From positions 186,001 through 250,000 of the forward strand of contig NZ_JODC01000003.1 of the NCBI RefSeq assembly GCF_000720765.1: 64,000 bases of DNA, given 5' to 3'. Every line of letters starts with the position of its first letter. The first letter of the stretch is position 1. Made by a program: the position numbers and the translations under genes. The DNA is from Streptomyces sp. NRRL S-646. Its GTDB lineage: Bacteria > Actinomycetota > Actinomycetes > Streptomycetales > Streptomycetaceae. The notes below the pieces were generated by a model. The model did no database searches and was not told the DNA's origin. It saw only the letters and a program-made list of their open reading frames with translations. Below, one piece after another: positions 25,854-34,985 of this stretch.

Positions 25854-27317
25854 GTGAGTGACACCCCATTCGGATTCGGCCTTCCGCCGGAGGAGCCGGA
25901 AGACGGCGACGAGGGCAAGAAGAAGGACCAGGAGAGCGGTGGTGGTCAGGGACCGGCCAACCCGTTCGGTTTCGGCGGGCTGCCCGGGGCCGGAGGCTTC
26001 GGCGGCCCCGGTGCGGACAATCCGCTCGCTGCCATGTTCGGTTCGCTGAACCCCACCGATCTGGGCGCCGCCTTCCAGCAGCTGGGCCAGATGCTCTCGT
26101 ACGAGGGCGGCCCGGTGAACTGGGAGATGGCCAAGCAGATCGCCCGCCAGACGGTCGCCCAGGGCACCCCTGACGGCACCAAGGACGCGAGTGTCGGCGC
26201 CGCCGAGCGCACCGCGGTCGAGGAGGCCGTCCGCTTGGCCGACCTGTGGCTGGACGACGCGACGTCGCTGCCGTCCGGTGCCGGCTCCGCGGTGGCGTGG
26301 TCCCGCGCGGAGTGGGTCGAGGCGACCCTGCCCGCGTGGCAGGAACTCGTCGACCCGGTCGCCGAGCGTGTCGGCGCGGCGATGGGCGATGTCCTGCCCG
26401 AGGAGATGCAGGCCATGGCGGGCCCGCTGATCGGCATGATGCGCTCCATGGGCGGCGCGATGTTCGGCACGCAGATCGGGCAGGCCGTCGGTGTGCTCGC
26501 GGGCGAGGTCGTCGGTTCCACCGACATCGGCCTGCCGCTGAGCCCGGCCGGGAAGGCCGCGCTGCTGCCGGTGAACATCGAGGCGTTCGGCAAGGACCTG
26601 GGCGTGCCGAAGGAGGAGGTGCGGCTGTATCTCGCCCTGCGCGAGGCCGCCCACCAGCGCCTGTTCGCGCATGTGCCGTGGCTGCGCTCGCACCTGTTCG
26701 GCGCGGTCGACGGGTATGCGCGCGGGATCAAGGTCGACACGGCCAAGCTGGAGGACGTGGTCGGCCAGTTCGACCCGCAGAACCCGGAGCAGCTGCAGGA
26801 CGCCCTCCAGCAGGGCATGTTCCAGCCGGAGGACACCCCGGAGCAGAAGGCGGCCCTGGCCCGTCTGGAGACGGCTCTGGCGCTTGTCGAGGGCTGGGTG
26901 GACGCGGTGGTGCACGCGGCGGCGAAGCCGCGTCTGTCGTCCGCGGACGCGCTGCGTGAGACCCTGCGCCGCCGCCGTGCGACGGGCGGGCCCGCGGAGC
27001 AGACGTTCGCCACGCTGATCGGCCTGGAGCTGCGTCCGCGCCGCCTGCGCGACGCGTCCCGCCTGTGGGCGTCCCTCACGGACGCGCGCGGCGTGGACGG
27101 CCGGGACGCGCTGTGGTCCCACCCGGACATGCTTCCGACGGCCTCCGACCTGGACGACCCGGACGGCTTCGTGCACCGCGAGCAGCTGGACTTCTCCGAG
27201 CTCGACAAGATGCTCGGCGAGGCGGCGGGCGGCGGCTCGGCACAGAAGCCGAACCTGAAGAAGGACGACGCCTCCCAGGACGACAAGAGCGACGACAAGG
27301 GCGACGACACCGAGTGA
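25854..27317 (+). CDS. DUF2342-family zinc-dependent metalloprotease-like protein
   Basis: A 487-residue protein: a Gly/Pro/Phe-rich N terminus (residues 1-65), then a mostly helical domain typical of the actinobacterial family annotated as zinc-dependent metalloprotease or F420-biosynthesis-associated. The motif L-R-E-A-A-H-Q-R-L-F-A-H takes the place of a classical HExxH; whether metal is bound is not settled by sequence. The C terminus is a charged tail of Lys, Asp and Ser. GTG 25854 is the start. Its stop overlaps the GTG of the NUDIX gene (GTGA), so the pair is translationally coupled. Confidence 0.85.
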   Translation: MSDTPFGFGLPPEEPEDGDEGKKKDQESGGGQGPANPFGFGGLPGAGGFGGPGADNPLAAMFGSLNPTDLGAAFQQLGQMLSYEGGPVNWEMAKQIARQTVAQGTPDGTKDASVGAAERTAVEEAVRLADLWLDDATSLPSGAGSAVAWSRAEWVEATLPAWQELVDPVAERVGAAMGDVLPEEMQAMAGPLIGMMRSMGGAMFGTQIGQAVGVLAGEVVGSTDIGLPLSPAGKAALLPVNIEAFGKDLGVPKEEVRLYLALREAAHQRLFAHVPWLRSHLFGAVDGYARGIKVDTAKLEDVVGQFDPQNPEQLQDALQQGMFQPEDTPEQKAALARLETALALVEGWVDAVVHAAAKPRLSSADALRETLRRRRATGGPAEQTFATLIGLELRPRRLRDASRLWASLTDARGVDGRDALWSHPDMLPTASDLDDPDGFVHREQLDFSELDKMLGEAAGGGSAQKPNLKKDDASQDDKSDDKGDDTE

Positions 27318-27835
27318 GCCTGTACGACGACGCGGTCCTCGTCCTGAAGGGGTACGAGGACCAGGAAGAGCTGCGCCAGGCGTATCTGGACCACTTGGCG
27401 GCCCATCCGAACGGCATGTGGAAGGCCTGTCAGGCGGGTCATGTCACGGCGAGCGCCCTGGTGATCGACCCGTCCCGTGAACGCGTGCTGTTGACCCTCC
27501 ACAAGAAGCTGCGGATGTGGCTGCAGATGGGCGGCCACTGCGAGCCGGGGGACGCCACCGTGGAGGCCGCGGCACTGCGCGAGGCGACCGAGGAGTCCGG
27601 GATCGCGGGACTGACGCTGCTTGCGGGCGGCCCGGTGCGGCTGGACCGGCACCCCATCCCGGCGCCCTGCCACTGGCATTTCGACGTCCAGTACGCCGTC
27701 CTGGCACCGTCCGGCGCTGTCCAGGAGATCAGCGACGAGTCGCTCGACCTGCGCTGGTTCGCCTACGACGAGGTGGCGGACGTGGCGGACGAGTCCGTCG
27801 TACGGCTGCTGGAAGCGACGCGCGCCAGGCTGTGA
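27314..27835 (+). CDS. NUDIX hydrolase
   Basis: A 173-residue NUDIX protein. The catalytic box is complete: G-G-H-C-E-P-G-D-A-T-V-E-A-A-A, then R-E-A-T-E-E-S-G-I, fitting G-x5-E-x7-R-E-U-x-E-E-x-G-U. Substrates of this clade (nucleoside diphosphates linked to another group) cannot be told from sequence. The GTG start overlaps the upstream stop (GTGA at 27314-27317). A strong bidirectional terminator follows. Confidence 0.92.
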   Translation: MSLYDDAVLVLKGYEDQEELRQAYLDHLAAHPNGMWKACQAGHVTASALVIDPSRERVLLTLHKKLRMWLQMGGHCEPGDATVEAAALREATEESGIAGLTLLAGGPVRLDRHPIPAPCHWHFDVQYAVLAPSGAVQEISDESLDLRWFAYDEVADVADESVVRLLEATRARL

Positions 27836-27864
27836 GCTTCGGGAGTCTGCAACTCTCAGCGACG

Positions 27865-27900
27865 CGTAAGGGGCGCCCGCATCGGCGGGCGCCCCTTACG
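27865..27900. terminator. Bidirectional terminator between NUDIX and AIM24 genes
   Basis: CGTAAGGGGCGCCCGC and its exact complement (27865-27880 and 27885-27900) form a 16-bp stem with a 4-nt loop between two convergent genes. Confidence 0.85.
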
Positions 27901-27916
27901 TTGGATTGCTGGACGC

Positions 27917-28672
27917 TCAGCTCCAGACGTTCCCCTGGTTCTGCGCCCGCGCCCCGTGCTGACCCATGCCGTACTGCGCGGCGAGGCCCTGGCCGATCTG
28001 GGCGTTCTGCGGAGGCAGCAGCTCGCTCGGCTGCACGAGCGCGTAACCGCTGCCCATGAAGCTGAGCTCCCAGCCCTCGCCGGTGTTGCCGCGGCGCCGC
28101 CACACGCCCGAGGAGTGCGTCTGGGCCTGCATCTGGACGCGCAGCCCGGTCGACCAGGCGACGATCGCGTCGGCGTCGCAGTTGACGTACTTGTCGGGCG
28201 TCACCTGCATCATCAGCGGCGCACCCGAGGTCATCAGGGCGACCTTGCCGCGGCCGGTGATGTTCAGCTGGTACTTCCCCGAGCCGGAGATGCCGTAGAG
28301 GCTGTCGACGGCAATGACCTCGTGGTGCAGCGAGGAATCCATCGCGAGGACGTAGCTGCTGTCGACGGTCAGGCCGTCCTGCTCCACGTCCACCAGATGG
28401 ATGTGCTGGGCGAGGTTGGCGAAGTAGACCGTGCCCTGCCCGTGGCAGCGCATCAGGCTGAGGCCCTCGCCGGTGTGCGCACGCGCGCGTGCCTGGTTGT
28501 TGCTCTGGTACTCGGCGTCGAACTCGACGAGCCCCTGGTAGGCGACCATGGTTCCCTTGCGGGCCAGGATGTCGTCGTGGCCCTCCAGGGCGACCCGCAG
28601 CATCTGCTTGTTCTGCAGGCTGTAGCGCTCCTGGGACTGCGAGTCGTTGAAGGCGAAAAGCGGACTCTGCAT
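27917..28672 (-). CDS. AIM24-family protein
   Basis: A 251-residue protein with the AIM24/TerB-type beta-sandwich fold: K-G-T-M-V-A-Y-Q-G near residue 41, R-C-H-G-Q-G-T-V-Y-F-A near 85 and S-Y-V-L-A-M-D-S near 115. The family is named after the yeast mitochondrial protein, and bacterial members have no firmly known role. It is the last of three AIM24-containing genes on the same strand (18 bp behind the second), the first of which is fused to a TerD domain, so the three probably act together. Confidence 0.85.
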   Translation of the reverse strand: MQSPLFAFNDSQSQERYSLQNKQMLRVALEGHDDILARKGTMVAYQGLVEFDAEYQSNNQARARAHTGEGLSLMRCHGQGTVYFANLAQHIHLVDVEQDGLTVDSSYVLAMDSSLHHEVIAVDSLYGISGSGKYQLNITGRGKVALMTSGAPLMMQVTPDKYVNCDADAIVAWSTGLRVQMQAQTHSSGVWRRRGNTGEGWELSFMGSGYALVQPSELLPPQNAQIGQGLAAQYGMGQHGARAQNQGNVWS

Positions 28673-28690
28673 GACGTTTCTCGCTCCCCC

Positions 28691-29371
28691 TCAGCCCCGG
28701 AACCGCAGGCGGTCGGTGCTGTCCTCGCTGGGCTGGACGACGACGATGCCCTGACCGGAGAAGGCCATCTGGTAGGCCTCGCCGCTGCCGCGGCCGATCA
28801 GCGACTGCGCCTTGAAGCTGCGCTTGCCCTTCACCTTGAGGTTCGGGGACCAGGCGACGAGCGCGTCCGGGTCGACGTACGTCTCGTCCTCGCCACCGCC
28901 GCAGTCGACGACGATCGGCTTGCCCCGGGAGGTCAGCGCGACCCAGCCCTGCCCGGAGATCTTGGTGTTCCACAGGCCCTGGCCGGCGAACTTCGCCAGT
29001 CCCTTGACCCGCTCGACTCCCCAGGTGAGGTGGGCGTCGAAGGCGAGCAGGTTGGTGGCGTTGACGGAGATCCCGTCGCCGTTGAGATTGATCACGACGA
29101 CGTTCGCCCCGTAGTCGGCGAGGTAGAGCAGTCCGTCGCCGGAGCACTTCATCAGGGGCGCGCCCTCGCCGGTGATCCAGTCACGGGCGATCTGGCGCAC
29201 GGCCGGCGGGTTGGGCTCGTACTGGATGAAACCCTCGTAGGCGATCATCGAGCCCACGCGCGCGAGGATGTCGTTTCCGGTCTGCATGGCGACCTTCAGC
29301 ATGTGGTCGCCGTGGTTCTCCATACGGGCGGTGACGGGTGCGGGGGCGTAGCCCGCGAGTGGCTGGTTCAT
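28691..29371 (-). CDS. AIM24-family protein
   Basis: A 226-residue paralogue of its two neighbours. It has V-G-S-M-I-A-Y-E-G near residue 39, K-C-S-G-D-G-L-L-Y-L-A near 75 and V-N-A-T-N-L-L-A-F-D near 103. It is the middle gene of the set, 11 bp downstream of the TerD-AIM24 fusion and 18 bp upstream of the next. The start ATG 29369-29371 follows the purine-rich GAGGGAGC. Confidence 0.85.
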   Translation of the reverse strand: MNQPLAGYAPAPVTARMENHGDHMLKVAMQTGNDILARVGSMIAYEGFIQYEPNPPAVRQIARDWITGEGAPLMKCSGDGLLYLADYGANVVVINLNGDGISVNATNLLAFDAHLTWGVERVKGLAKFAGQGLWNTKISGQGWVALTSRGKPIVVDCGGGEDETYVDPDALVAWSPNLKVKGKRSFKAQSLIGRGSGEAYQMAFSGQGIVVVQPSEDSTDRLRFRG

Positions 29372-29382
29372 GACGGGCTCCC

Positions 29383-31023
29383 TCAGACCTCGTACGGCTG
29401 GACGACGATGAAGTTGCCGGGCGCGCCCCGGAACTGCAGGTTGACGCTCTCGCCGGTGTCGCCGGGGTAGGCGTTGCGGCGCATGCGGACCTGGCTGGAG
29501 ACGATCACCTGAGAGGCGGCCGACCATGCCACGACGGCGTTGGCGTCGGCGAACGTGGTCGGCGTGACCGGCAGGACCACGGGCGTGCCGTGCGTCTTGA
29601 CGACGATCGTGCCGGTGCCCTGGAACTGCATCGTGAACAGCGCGCCCCCGGGGATGCCGTGTCCCTCGATGCGGCGGACCTCGTACTGGAGGCCCTCGTC
29701 GAAGGCGAGGACGCTCTCGGCGGAGACGCAGATCGCGTCGCCCTGGAGCTCGACGGGGTGCAGATGCGTGGCGTTCTCGGCGAGGAACACCTGGCCCTGG
29801 CCGGTACAGCGCATCAGCTGCATCTCCTGGCCGGTCGCGTTGCCCACGATCCGGCCCGCGAAGCCCGCGCCCTTGTAGCCGAAGTCGACCTTGCCCTGGT
29901 AGAGCACCATGCTGCCCTGCCGGGCGAGCACGGGCTGCCCGCCGATGCCGAGGTCGACGCGGATCAGCTTCTTGTTCTGCTGCGTCCAGCGCTGCCCGGT
30001 GGGTGTCTCCTTGAACATCTGGAGCGCTGCGGTCACCCCGGCGCCGCCCTGGGGAGCGCCCTGAGGCGCACCGTAGGGCGCCTGCTGCCCCGGGACCTGG
30101 CCGAACGGCGGCTGCTGGCCGTAGCCGGGCGGCGGGCCCGGGGCGTGCGGGGCCTGCGGAGCCGGGGGCTGGGCGTAGCCGGGCGGCGGCGGTGCGCTCT
30201 GGCCGTACGGCTGCTGCTGGGGCGGCTGGCCGTAGGGCGCGGGCGCCGGAGCGGGGGGCGGCACCTGGCCGCCGCCGGGTGGGGACATGGGCGCGATGAT
30301 GGTGGGCGCGGCGTGCACATTCGGCGCGGGCGCGGGTGCCGGCGGCGGAGTCGGTGCCGGGGGCGGGGCGAAGCCCTGCGGAGCCGGGGCGGGCGCGGGG
30401 GCCGGAGCGGCGGGGGCGCCGAAGGCGGGCGGGGCGAAGCCGGGAGCGGCTCCGGTCTGGGGCTGCTGCGGAGCAGGCGCCGCAGGTGCCTCCTCCTCCA
30501 TGACCTCGCCGCCGAAGTTCTTCAGCAGCGCCTCGAGGCCGCCGTCGAAGCCCTGCCCGACGGCCGCGAACCGCCACACGTCCTTGAGGTAGAAGTCGCC
30601 CAGCATGACGGCTCGTTCGGTGGAGAACTCCGAGCCGTTGAAGGCGTACCGGGCCACCTCCTCGCCGCCCGCGACGATGCGGATGTATCCGGGGGCGATC
30701 TGCGACATCTGCCCGGCACCGTCGAGCGTCGCCGTGAACGACAGCTTCTGGATCTGCGCCGGGATCTTGTCGAGCGTGACCCGGAAGGCCTCCGTGTCGC
30801 CCGCCTGGCCGCCCAGGAGCTGAATGGACTCCTCGGGGGACTTCGGCTGGTTGAAGAAGACGAAGTAGCGGTCGTCCGAGAGCCGTTCGTCGGCGTCAAG
30901 GCCGAAGCAGCTGATGTCGAAGGTCAGTCCGGGGCCACTGATCTGCACGCCTACGTACAGATCGGTGCCCGCGGTGAGGTCACTGATCCTGGCCTTGTGG
31001 CCGCGTTGGAATTCCCTGGCCAT
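29383..31023 (-). CDS. TerD-AIM24 fusion protein with long Pro-rich linker
   Basis: A 546-residue two-domain protein. Residues 1-180 form a TerD domain (calcium-binding stress protein of the tellurite-resistance type) starting M-A-R-E-F-Q-R-G-H-K, with G-L-D-A-D-E-R-L-S-D-D-R-Y-F-V-F-F-N-Q, where the Asp cluster fits Ca2+ binding. Residues ~185-340 are a Pro/Ala/Gln/Gly linker with repeated P-P-P-G-Y-G-Q-Q. The last ~200 residues are an AIM24 domain. TerD proteins associate with membrane stress complexes. It heads the AIM24 gene trio. ATG 31021-31023 is the family start. Confidence 0.88.
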   Translation of the reverse strand: MAREFQRGHKARISDLTAGTDLYVGVQISGPGLTFDISCFGLDADERLSDDRYFVFFNQPKSPEESIQLLGGQAGDTEAFRVTLDKIPAQIQKLSFTATLDGAGQMSQIAPGYIRIVAGGEEVARYAFNGSEFSTERAVMLGDFYLKDVWRFAAVGQGFDGGLEALLKNFGGEVMEEEAPAAPAPQQPQTGAAPGFAPPAFGAPAAPAPAPAPAPQGFAPPPAPTPPPAPAPAPNVHAAPTIIAPMSPPGGGQVPPPAPAPAPYGQPPQQQPYGQSAPPPPGYAQPPAPQAPHAPGPPPGYGQQPPFGQVPGQQAPYGAPQGAPQGGAGVTAALQMFKETPTGQRWTQQNKKLIRVDLGIGGQPVLARQGSMVLYQGKVDFGYKGAGFAGRIVGNATGQEMQLMRCTGQGQVFLAENATHLHPVELQGDAICVSAESVLAFDEGLQYEVRRIEGHGIPGGALFTMQFQGTGTIVVKTHGTPVVLPVTPTTFADANAVVAWSAASQVIVSSQVRMRRNAYPGDTGESVNLQFRGAPGNFIVVQPYEV

Positions 31024-31140
31024 GCGTAACGACCGTCCCCCATCCCGAATGTGAGTGCGTCGCGCCAGGTTAACGGCTAACTCGGACACCGGAAGAAGTC
31101 GGTACAGACCCGGTACACAACCACCGCCCCAGGGCGGCCG

Positions 31141-31707
31141 TCACTCCCCGCGCGCCCCCGGCAGGTGCGGCAACCGTTCGGCGGCGACCACTCCTTCGAG
31201 GTAACCCCGGGCCCGTTCCGTGCGGGGATACGCCTCGAGGAGCCGCCAGAAGCGGGGACCGTGTCCCGGCACCAGCAGATGCGCCAACTCGTGGAGGAGG
31301 ACGTAGTCGACGACGTACTCGGGCATGCCCTGCAACCGGTGCGACAGACGGATACTGCCTTCGGACGGGGTGCACGAGCCCCAGCGCGTGTTCTGATTGG
31401 TGACCCAGCGCACCGAGGTGGGCCGGGCACGGCCGTCGAAGTACTGGACCGACAGCCGCTCGGCGCGCTCGGCCAGCTCGTCGTCACCGAGGACCCGTTT
31501 GCTCTCCTGGGCGGCCAGCTTGTCGAGCATGACGGTCACCCAGCGCTGCTCCTCCGCCTCGGACATCCGGGCAGGGATGAGTACGACGGTGCGATCGCCC
31601 TCGCGGTACGCGGAGACCGTCCTGCGTCGACGGGAGCTCCTGCGGACCTCGATCGCGCTCGCCCCCGAGCCGCTCGGCGGCTGGCTCGTCGTGCTGCGCT
31701 GTGGCAT
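31141..31707 (-). CDS. YgjP/M48-like metalloprotease (DUF45)
   Basis: A 188-residue protein. It has a basic N terminus, V-L-I-P-A-R-M-S, then N-T-R-W-G-S-C, and the zinc site L-L-H-E-L-A-H-L-L-V-P-G-H-G-P-R-F-W in which H-E-L-A-H and the later His give three ligands and the catalytic Glu. The family (YgjP/WLM) is related to SprT/Wss1 proteases, but its substrates are mostly unknown. ATG 31705-31707 is preferred; GTG 31737 would add ten residues. The gene is divergent from the ThiF-like gene. Confidence 0.88.
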   Translation of the reverse strand: MPQRSTTSQPPSGSGASAIEVRRSSRRRRTVSAYREGDRTVVLIPARMSEAEEQRWVTVMLDKLAAQESKRVLGDDELAERAERLSVQYFDGRARPTSVRWVTNQNTRWGSCTPSEGSIRLSHRLQGMPEYVVDYVLLHELAHLLVPGHGPRFWRLLEAYPRTERARGYLEGVVAAERLPHLPGARGE

Positions 31708-31989
31708 TCCGGCGCGGTGCAGTGGGTCGGCGGGCACGCCCCGACGTTACCCGCTGCACACGGGGGAAGTCCCGACTCCTGGACGGTTCCGCCTCGATCC
31801 GCCACCAAGCGTTTGATTTGTACGACGAATATCCACCGCCTGTGGACAACTTTCGGCACCTGTCCGCCCGTCCGGGCATGCTGGTTCTCACCGGGACAGC
31901 CGCGGCGGACCGTCGACCGACCATCGACGGCCGCCGACCGAGCTGACCCGGCGGACGGGAATGATCTACGAGGGCTACGGGGGCCTGTC

Positions 31990-33222
31990 ATGGATGCGAT
32001 GGTTCCGCTTGCACCGGCGGTGAAGCCCGCGCTCAGGCGCGGCTGGCGCGATCTCAACACCGTGCAGTTCGGTATGGCACCGGCGCACGCGCTGACACTG
32101 GGGCCCGTGGACACGGCAACGGGCAGCTTTCTCGACCTGCTCAACGGCACCCGCGGACTGCCTCTCCTGCGCGAGGAGGGACGCCGTATGGACCTGCCCG
32201 ACGGCCATGTCGACAGACTGGTGGAGCGGCTGGCACGGGCCGGCCTCCTGGACGACGCAAAGGGCGGCGGGCCTGCCGCCGACGCACTGCGCGGCAAGAA
32301 GGACGTCCTCGCCCGGCTGCGCCCTGACCTCGCCTCACTGTCCATGACCACCACCGAACCGGGCGAAGCGATCAGCCGCCTGGCCGCGCGCCGCTCACTG
32401 CGGGTGCAGGTGCGGGGGGCGGGCCGGGTGGGCTCGGTGCTGGCCTCACTGCTGGCGGGCGCCGGCATCGGGGAGGTCGACGTACGGGACGTCGGCCGGG
32501 TCGAGGCAGGCGACGTGGCGCCGGGCGGGCTGCCCGCCGAGTCCATCGGTGACCGCAGGGACGAAGCCGCCCGGCAGGCCGTACGCCGGTCCGCCCCGGA
32601 CCGCCCGCCACGGCGCGGCAACACGGCTCCGCCCCCGGACGGCGAGCCAGGCTTCTCCCTGGTGATCCTCACCCCACGCGACGACGTCGCCGTCCACGCC
32701 CCCGCACCGTCCACCGCCGAACCGCTCATCGCCTCGGGTACACCGCATCTGTACACCGGCGTCGTGGAGGCGACCGGCGTCGTCGGTCCCCTCGTCCTGC
32801 CCGGTGAGACGGGCTGCGCAGGCTGTCTGCACGAAAGCCGCACCGAACGGGATCCGGCCTGGCCCCGGCTGGTCGCGCAGTGGCGCTCCGGCACCCCGCG
32901 CCAGCCGCGGCCCTGCGACCTGGCGCTGGCCACTACGGTGGCCGGACTGGCGGCCGCACACGCACTCGCGTTCCTGGACGGCCGGATGCCGACGAGTGCC
33001 GGAGCCCGTTGGGAAGTCTCCCTGCCCGCTCTGACCTGGCATGCGCGACCGGTGTGGGCGCATCCGGCATGCCCGTGCGGGGCCGCGGAGAAAGGTAAGG
33101 GAGAACACACCTCCGAGGACGAGGAGTCACACGAGACAATGACGGGGCAACGGTCGCCGAAGGAGCTGTGCCGTACGGCAGCAGCGGCGCGGCCGGCAGG
33201 GACTTGGAGGGCGCATGTCTGA
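31990..33222 (+). CDS. ThiF/E1-like protein, orphan
   Basis: A 410-residue protein. The Rossmann-like loop V-R-G-A-G-R-V-G-S-V-L-A near residue 140 and the following V-D-V-R-D-V-G-R-V resemble the nucleotide-binding half of ThiF/MoeB/E1 enzymes. The second half carries G-C-A-G-C and a late C-P-C that could hold zinc. Residues that clasp ATP in true E1s (R-x-x-x-Q/D-K) are not obvious, so adenylation is uncertain. No ubiquitin-like or RiPP precursor is adjacent. The 3' end overlaps the start of the ABC1 kinase gene by 8 bp. Confidence 0.7.
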   Translation: MDAMVPLAPAVKPALRRGWRDLNTVQFGMAPAHALTLGPVDTATGSFLDLLNGTRGLPLLREEGRRMDLPDGHVDRLVERLARAGLLDDAKGGGPAADALRGKKDVLARLRPDLASLSMTTTEPGEAISRLAARRSLRVQVRGAGRVGSVLASLLAGAGIGEVDVRDVGRVEAGDVAPGGLPAESIGDRRDEAARQAVRRSAPDRPPRRGNTAPPPDGEPGFSLVILTPRDDVAVHAPAPSTAEPLIASGTPHLYTGVVEATGVVGPLVLPGETGCAGCLHESRTERDPAWPRLVAQWRSGTPRQPRPCDLALATTVAGLAAAHALAFLDGRMPTSAGARWEVSLPALTWHARPVWAHPACPCGAAEKGKGEHTSEDEESHETMTGQRSPKELCRTAAAARPAGTWRAHV

Positions 33223-34579
33223 TCTTCCCCGCAAGGCGGTCACCCGGACCGCCAAGCTCGCCGCGCTCCCGCTCGGCTTCGCCGGACGGGCGACCTGGGG
33301 ACTGGGCAAGCGGATCGTCGGCGAGTCCGCGGAGATCGTCGGCCGCGAGCTGCAACAGCGCACGGCAGAGCAGCTGTTCAAGGTGCTCGGCGAGCTCAAG
33401 GGCGGGGCGATGAAGTTCGGCCAGGCCCTGTCGGTCTTCGAGTCGGCACTGCCCGAGGAGGTCGCCGGCCCCTACCGCGCAGCGTTGACGAAGCTGCAGG
33501 AGGCGGCGCCGCCGATGCCGACCAGCACCGTGCACCGCGTACTCGGCGAGCGGCTCGCCGAGAACTGGCCCGACCTGTTCCTCGAGTTCGAGGACAAACC
33601 CGCCGCCGCGGCCTCGATCGGACAGGTCCACCGCGGGGTGTGGCACGACGGCCGCGAGGTGGCGGTCAAGGTGCAGTACCCGGGTGCCGGCGAGGCCCTC
33701 CTTTCGGACCTGAACCAGTTGAGCCGTTTCGCCCGCCTGCTGGGTCCGCTGATCCCCGGCATGGACATCAAGCCTCTGATCACAGAACTGAGGGACCGTG
33801 TCTCGGAGGAACTGGACTATGGTCTGGAGGCCCAGGCCCAGCAGGCGCATGCCGAGGAGTTCACTGACGATCCGGACGTGGTGGTGCCGGGTGTGGTCCA
33901 CCAGTGCGACCAGGTCCTGATCACCGAGTGGATGGACGGGATCCCTCTCTCGGAGATCATCTCGGACGGCACCCGGGAACAGCGCGACCGGGCCGGTCAG
34001 CTCCTGGCCCGCTTCCTCTTCTCCGGCCCCGCCCGCACCGGCCTGCTGCACGCCGACCCGCACCCGGGCAATTTCCGGCTGCTGCCCGGTGGCCCGGGAG
34101 GTGAGGACGACTGGCGTCTGGGCGTCCTGGACTTCGGCACGGTCGACCGCCTGTCGGGCGGCCTGCCGGCCCCCATCGGCGACTCCCTGCGCATGACCCT
34201 CGACGGCGAGGCGGAGGCCGTCTACGAACTCCTCTGCGCGGAGGGCTTCGTCAAGGAATCGATCGAGCTGGACCCGAGCGCCGTCCTCGACTACCTCCTG
34301 CCGATCATCGAACCGGCCCGGGTCGACGAGTTCACCTTCACCCGCGGCTGGATGCGCAGCCAGGCGGCCCGCATCGCCGACCCCCGCTCCCCCGCCTACC
34401 AACTGGGCAAGCAGCTGAACCTGCCACCGGCGTACCTCCTGATACACCGGGTGACATTGAGCACAATCGGCGTGCTGTGCCAGCTGGGGTCAACGGTGCG
34501 GCTGCGCGAGGAGTTGGAGGAGTGGCTTCCGGGGTTCGCGGAGGAAGCCACTGCCGAGGAGCCGGCCGCGGAGGCTTGA
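33215..34579 (+). CDS. ABC1/UbiB (AarF) family atypical kinase
   Basis: A 454-residue UbiB-family protein. The signature G-G-A-M-K-F-G-Q (KxGQ) lies near residue 65, the Ala-rich nucleotide loop A-A-A-A-S-I-G-Q-V-H near 130, V-A-V-K-V-Q-Y-P-G near 150, and the catalytic segment H-A-D-P-H-P-G-N-F near 280 with L-D-F-G-T as the DFG motif. These proteins have ATPase rather than protein-kinase activity and assist quinone or lipid metabolism. It overlaps the ThiF-like gene, so the two are coupled. The C terminus is acidic. Confidence 0.92.
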   Translation: MSDLPRKAVTRTAKLAALPLGFAGRATWGLGKRIVGESAEIVGRELQQRTAEQLFKVLGELKGGAMKFGQALSVFESALPEEVAGPYRAALTKLQEAAPPMPTSTVHRVLGERLAENWPDLFLEFEDKPAAAASIGQVHRGVWHDGREVAVKVQYPGAGEALLSDLNQLSRFARLLGPLIPGMDIKPLITELRDRVSEELDYGLEAQAQQAHAEEFTDDPDVVVPGVVHQCDQVLITEWMDGIPLSEIISDGTREQRDRAGQLLARFLFSGPARTGLLHADPHPGNFRLLPGGPGGEDDWRLGVLDFGTVDRLSGGLPAPIGDSLRMTLDGEAEAVYELLCAEGFVKESIELDPSAVLDYLLPIIEPARVDEFTFTRGWMRSQAARIADPRSPAYQLGKQLNLPPAYLLIHRVTLSTIGVLCQLGSTVRLREELEEWLPGFAEEATAEEPAAEA

Positions 34580-34580
34580 T

Positions 34581-34730
34581 CGGGGGCACCGGGCTGCGGG
34601 CCGCCGCGCTGCTGCGGGCTGCGAGCTCTGGGTTGTGGGCCGCTGGGCTGTGGGCTGCCGCTGCCGTGCTGCGTGTGCGAGGGGTGAGGGTGGGGGTGGG
34701 GCGGGGGGGGGAGGCCCCAGAGGAACAGTC
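34581..34730. repeat. Low-complexity G/T-rich stretch with a nine-G run
   Basis: After the kinase stop the + strand is rich in CTGCGGG, TGGGCTGTGGGC and similar units and ends with GGGTGGGGGTGGGGCG and a run of nine G. It could form G-quadruplex or slipped structures. No gene or promoter is visible on either strand until the zinc-ribbon gene at 34731. Confidence 0.5.
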
Positions 34731-34940
34731 TCACCACCAGGCGGAGTCCAGCCGCCCCTCGATAGCCCTGAGGTTCTCCCGCGAACAGGCGTCGCAGAAA
34801 TACTGGCGGGCACCGTTTTCCACGGAGAAGGTCCAGGTGGGCTGCGGACCCCCCGCCCGGGCGCCGCAGCGGCCGCACACCAGAGGTTGGGGCTCCGCGG
34901 GGGAGCCTGAGTCGTCACTGCCTCCGGGAAGACTCGTCAC
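34731..34940 (-). CDS. Small zinc-ribbon protein, 69 aa
   Basis: The 69-residue product starts at GTG 34938-34940 and contains two Cys pairs, C-G-R-C-G and F-C-D-A-C, about 24 residues apart, a classic four-Cys zinc ribbon. It ends with a short helix (R-E-N-L-R-A-I-E-G-R-L). It is conserved next to the ABC1 gene in relatives, as I recall. It may bind nucleic acid or protein. It converges on the kinase gene across the low-complexity stretch. Confidence 0.7.
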   Translation of the reverse strand: MTSLPGGSDDSGSPAEPQPLVCGRCGARAGGPQPTWTFSVENGARQYFCDACSRENLRAIEGRLDSAWW

Positions 34941-34985
34941 TCGGTGACGATAACGCCGCGGTGGGTGGATCGCGGGCACAACGCA

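Noticed and set aside
31955..31985. GGAAT followed by an 18-nt gap near 31957, as a possible further sigma-R promoter
   Set aside because: The triplet after the 18-nt gap is GGG, not GTT.
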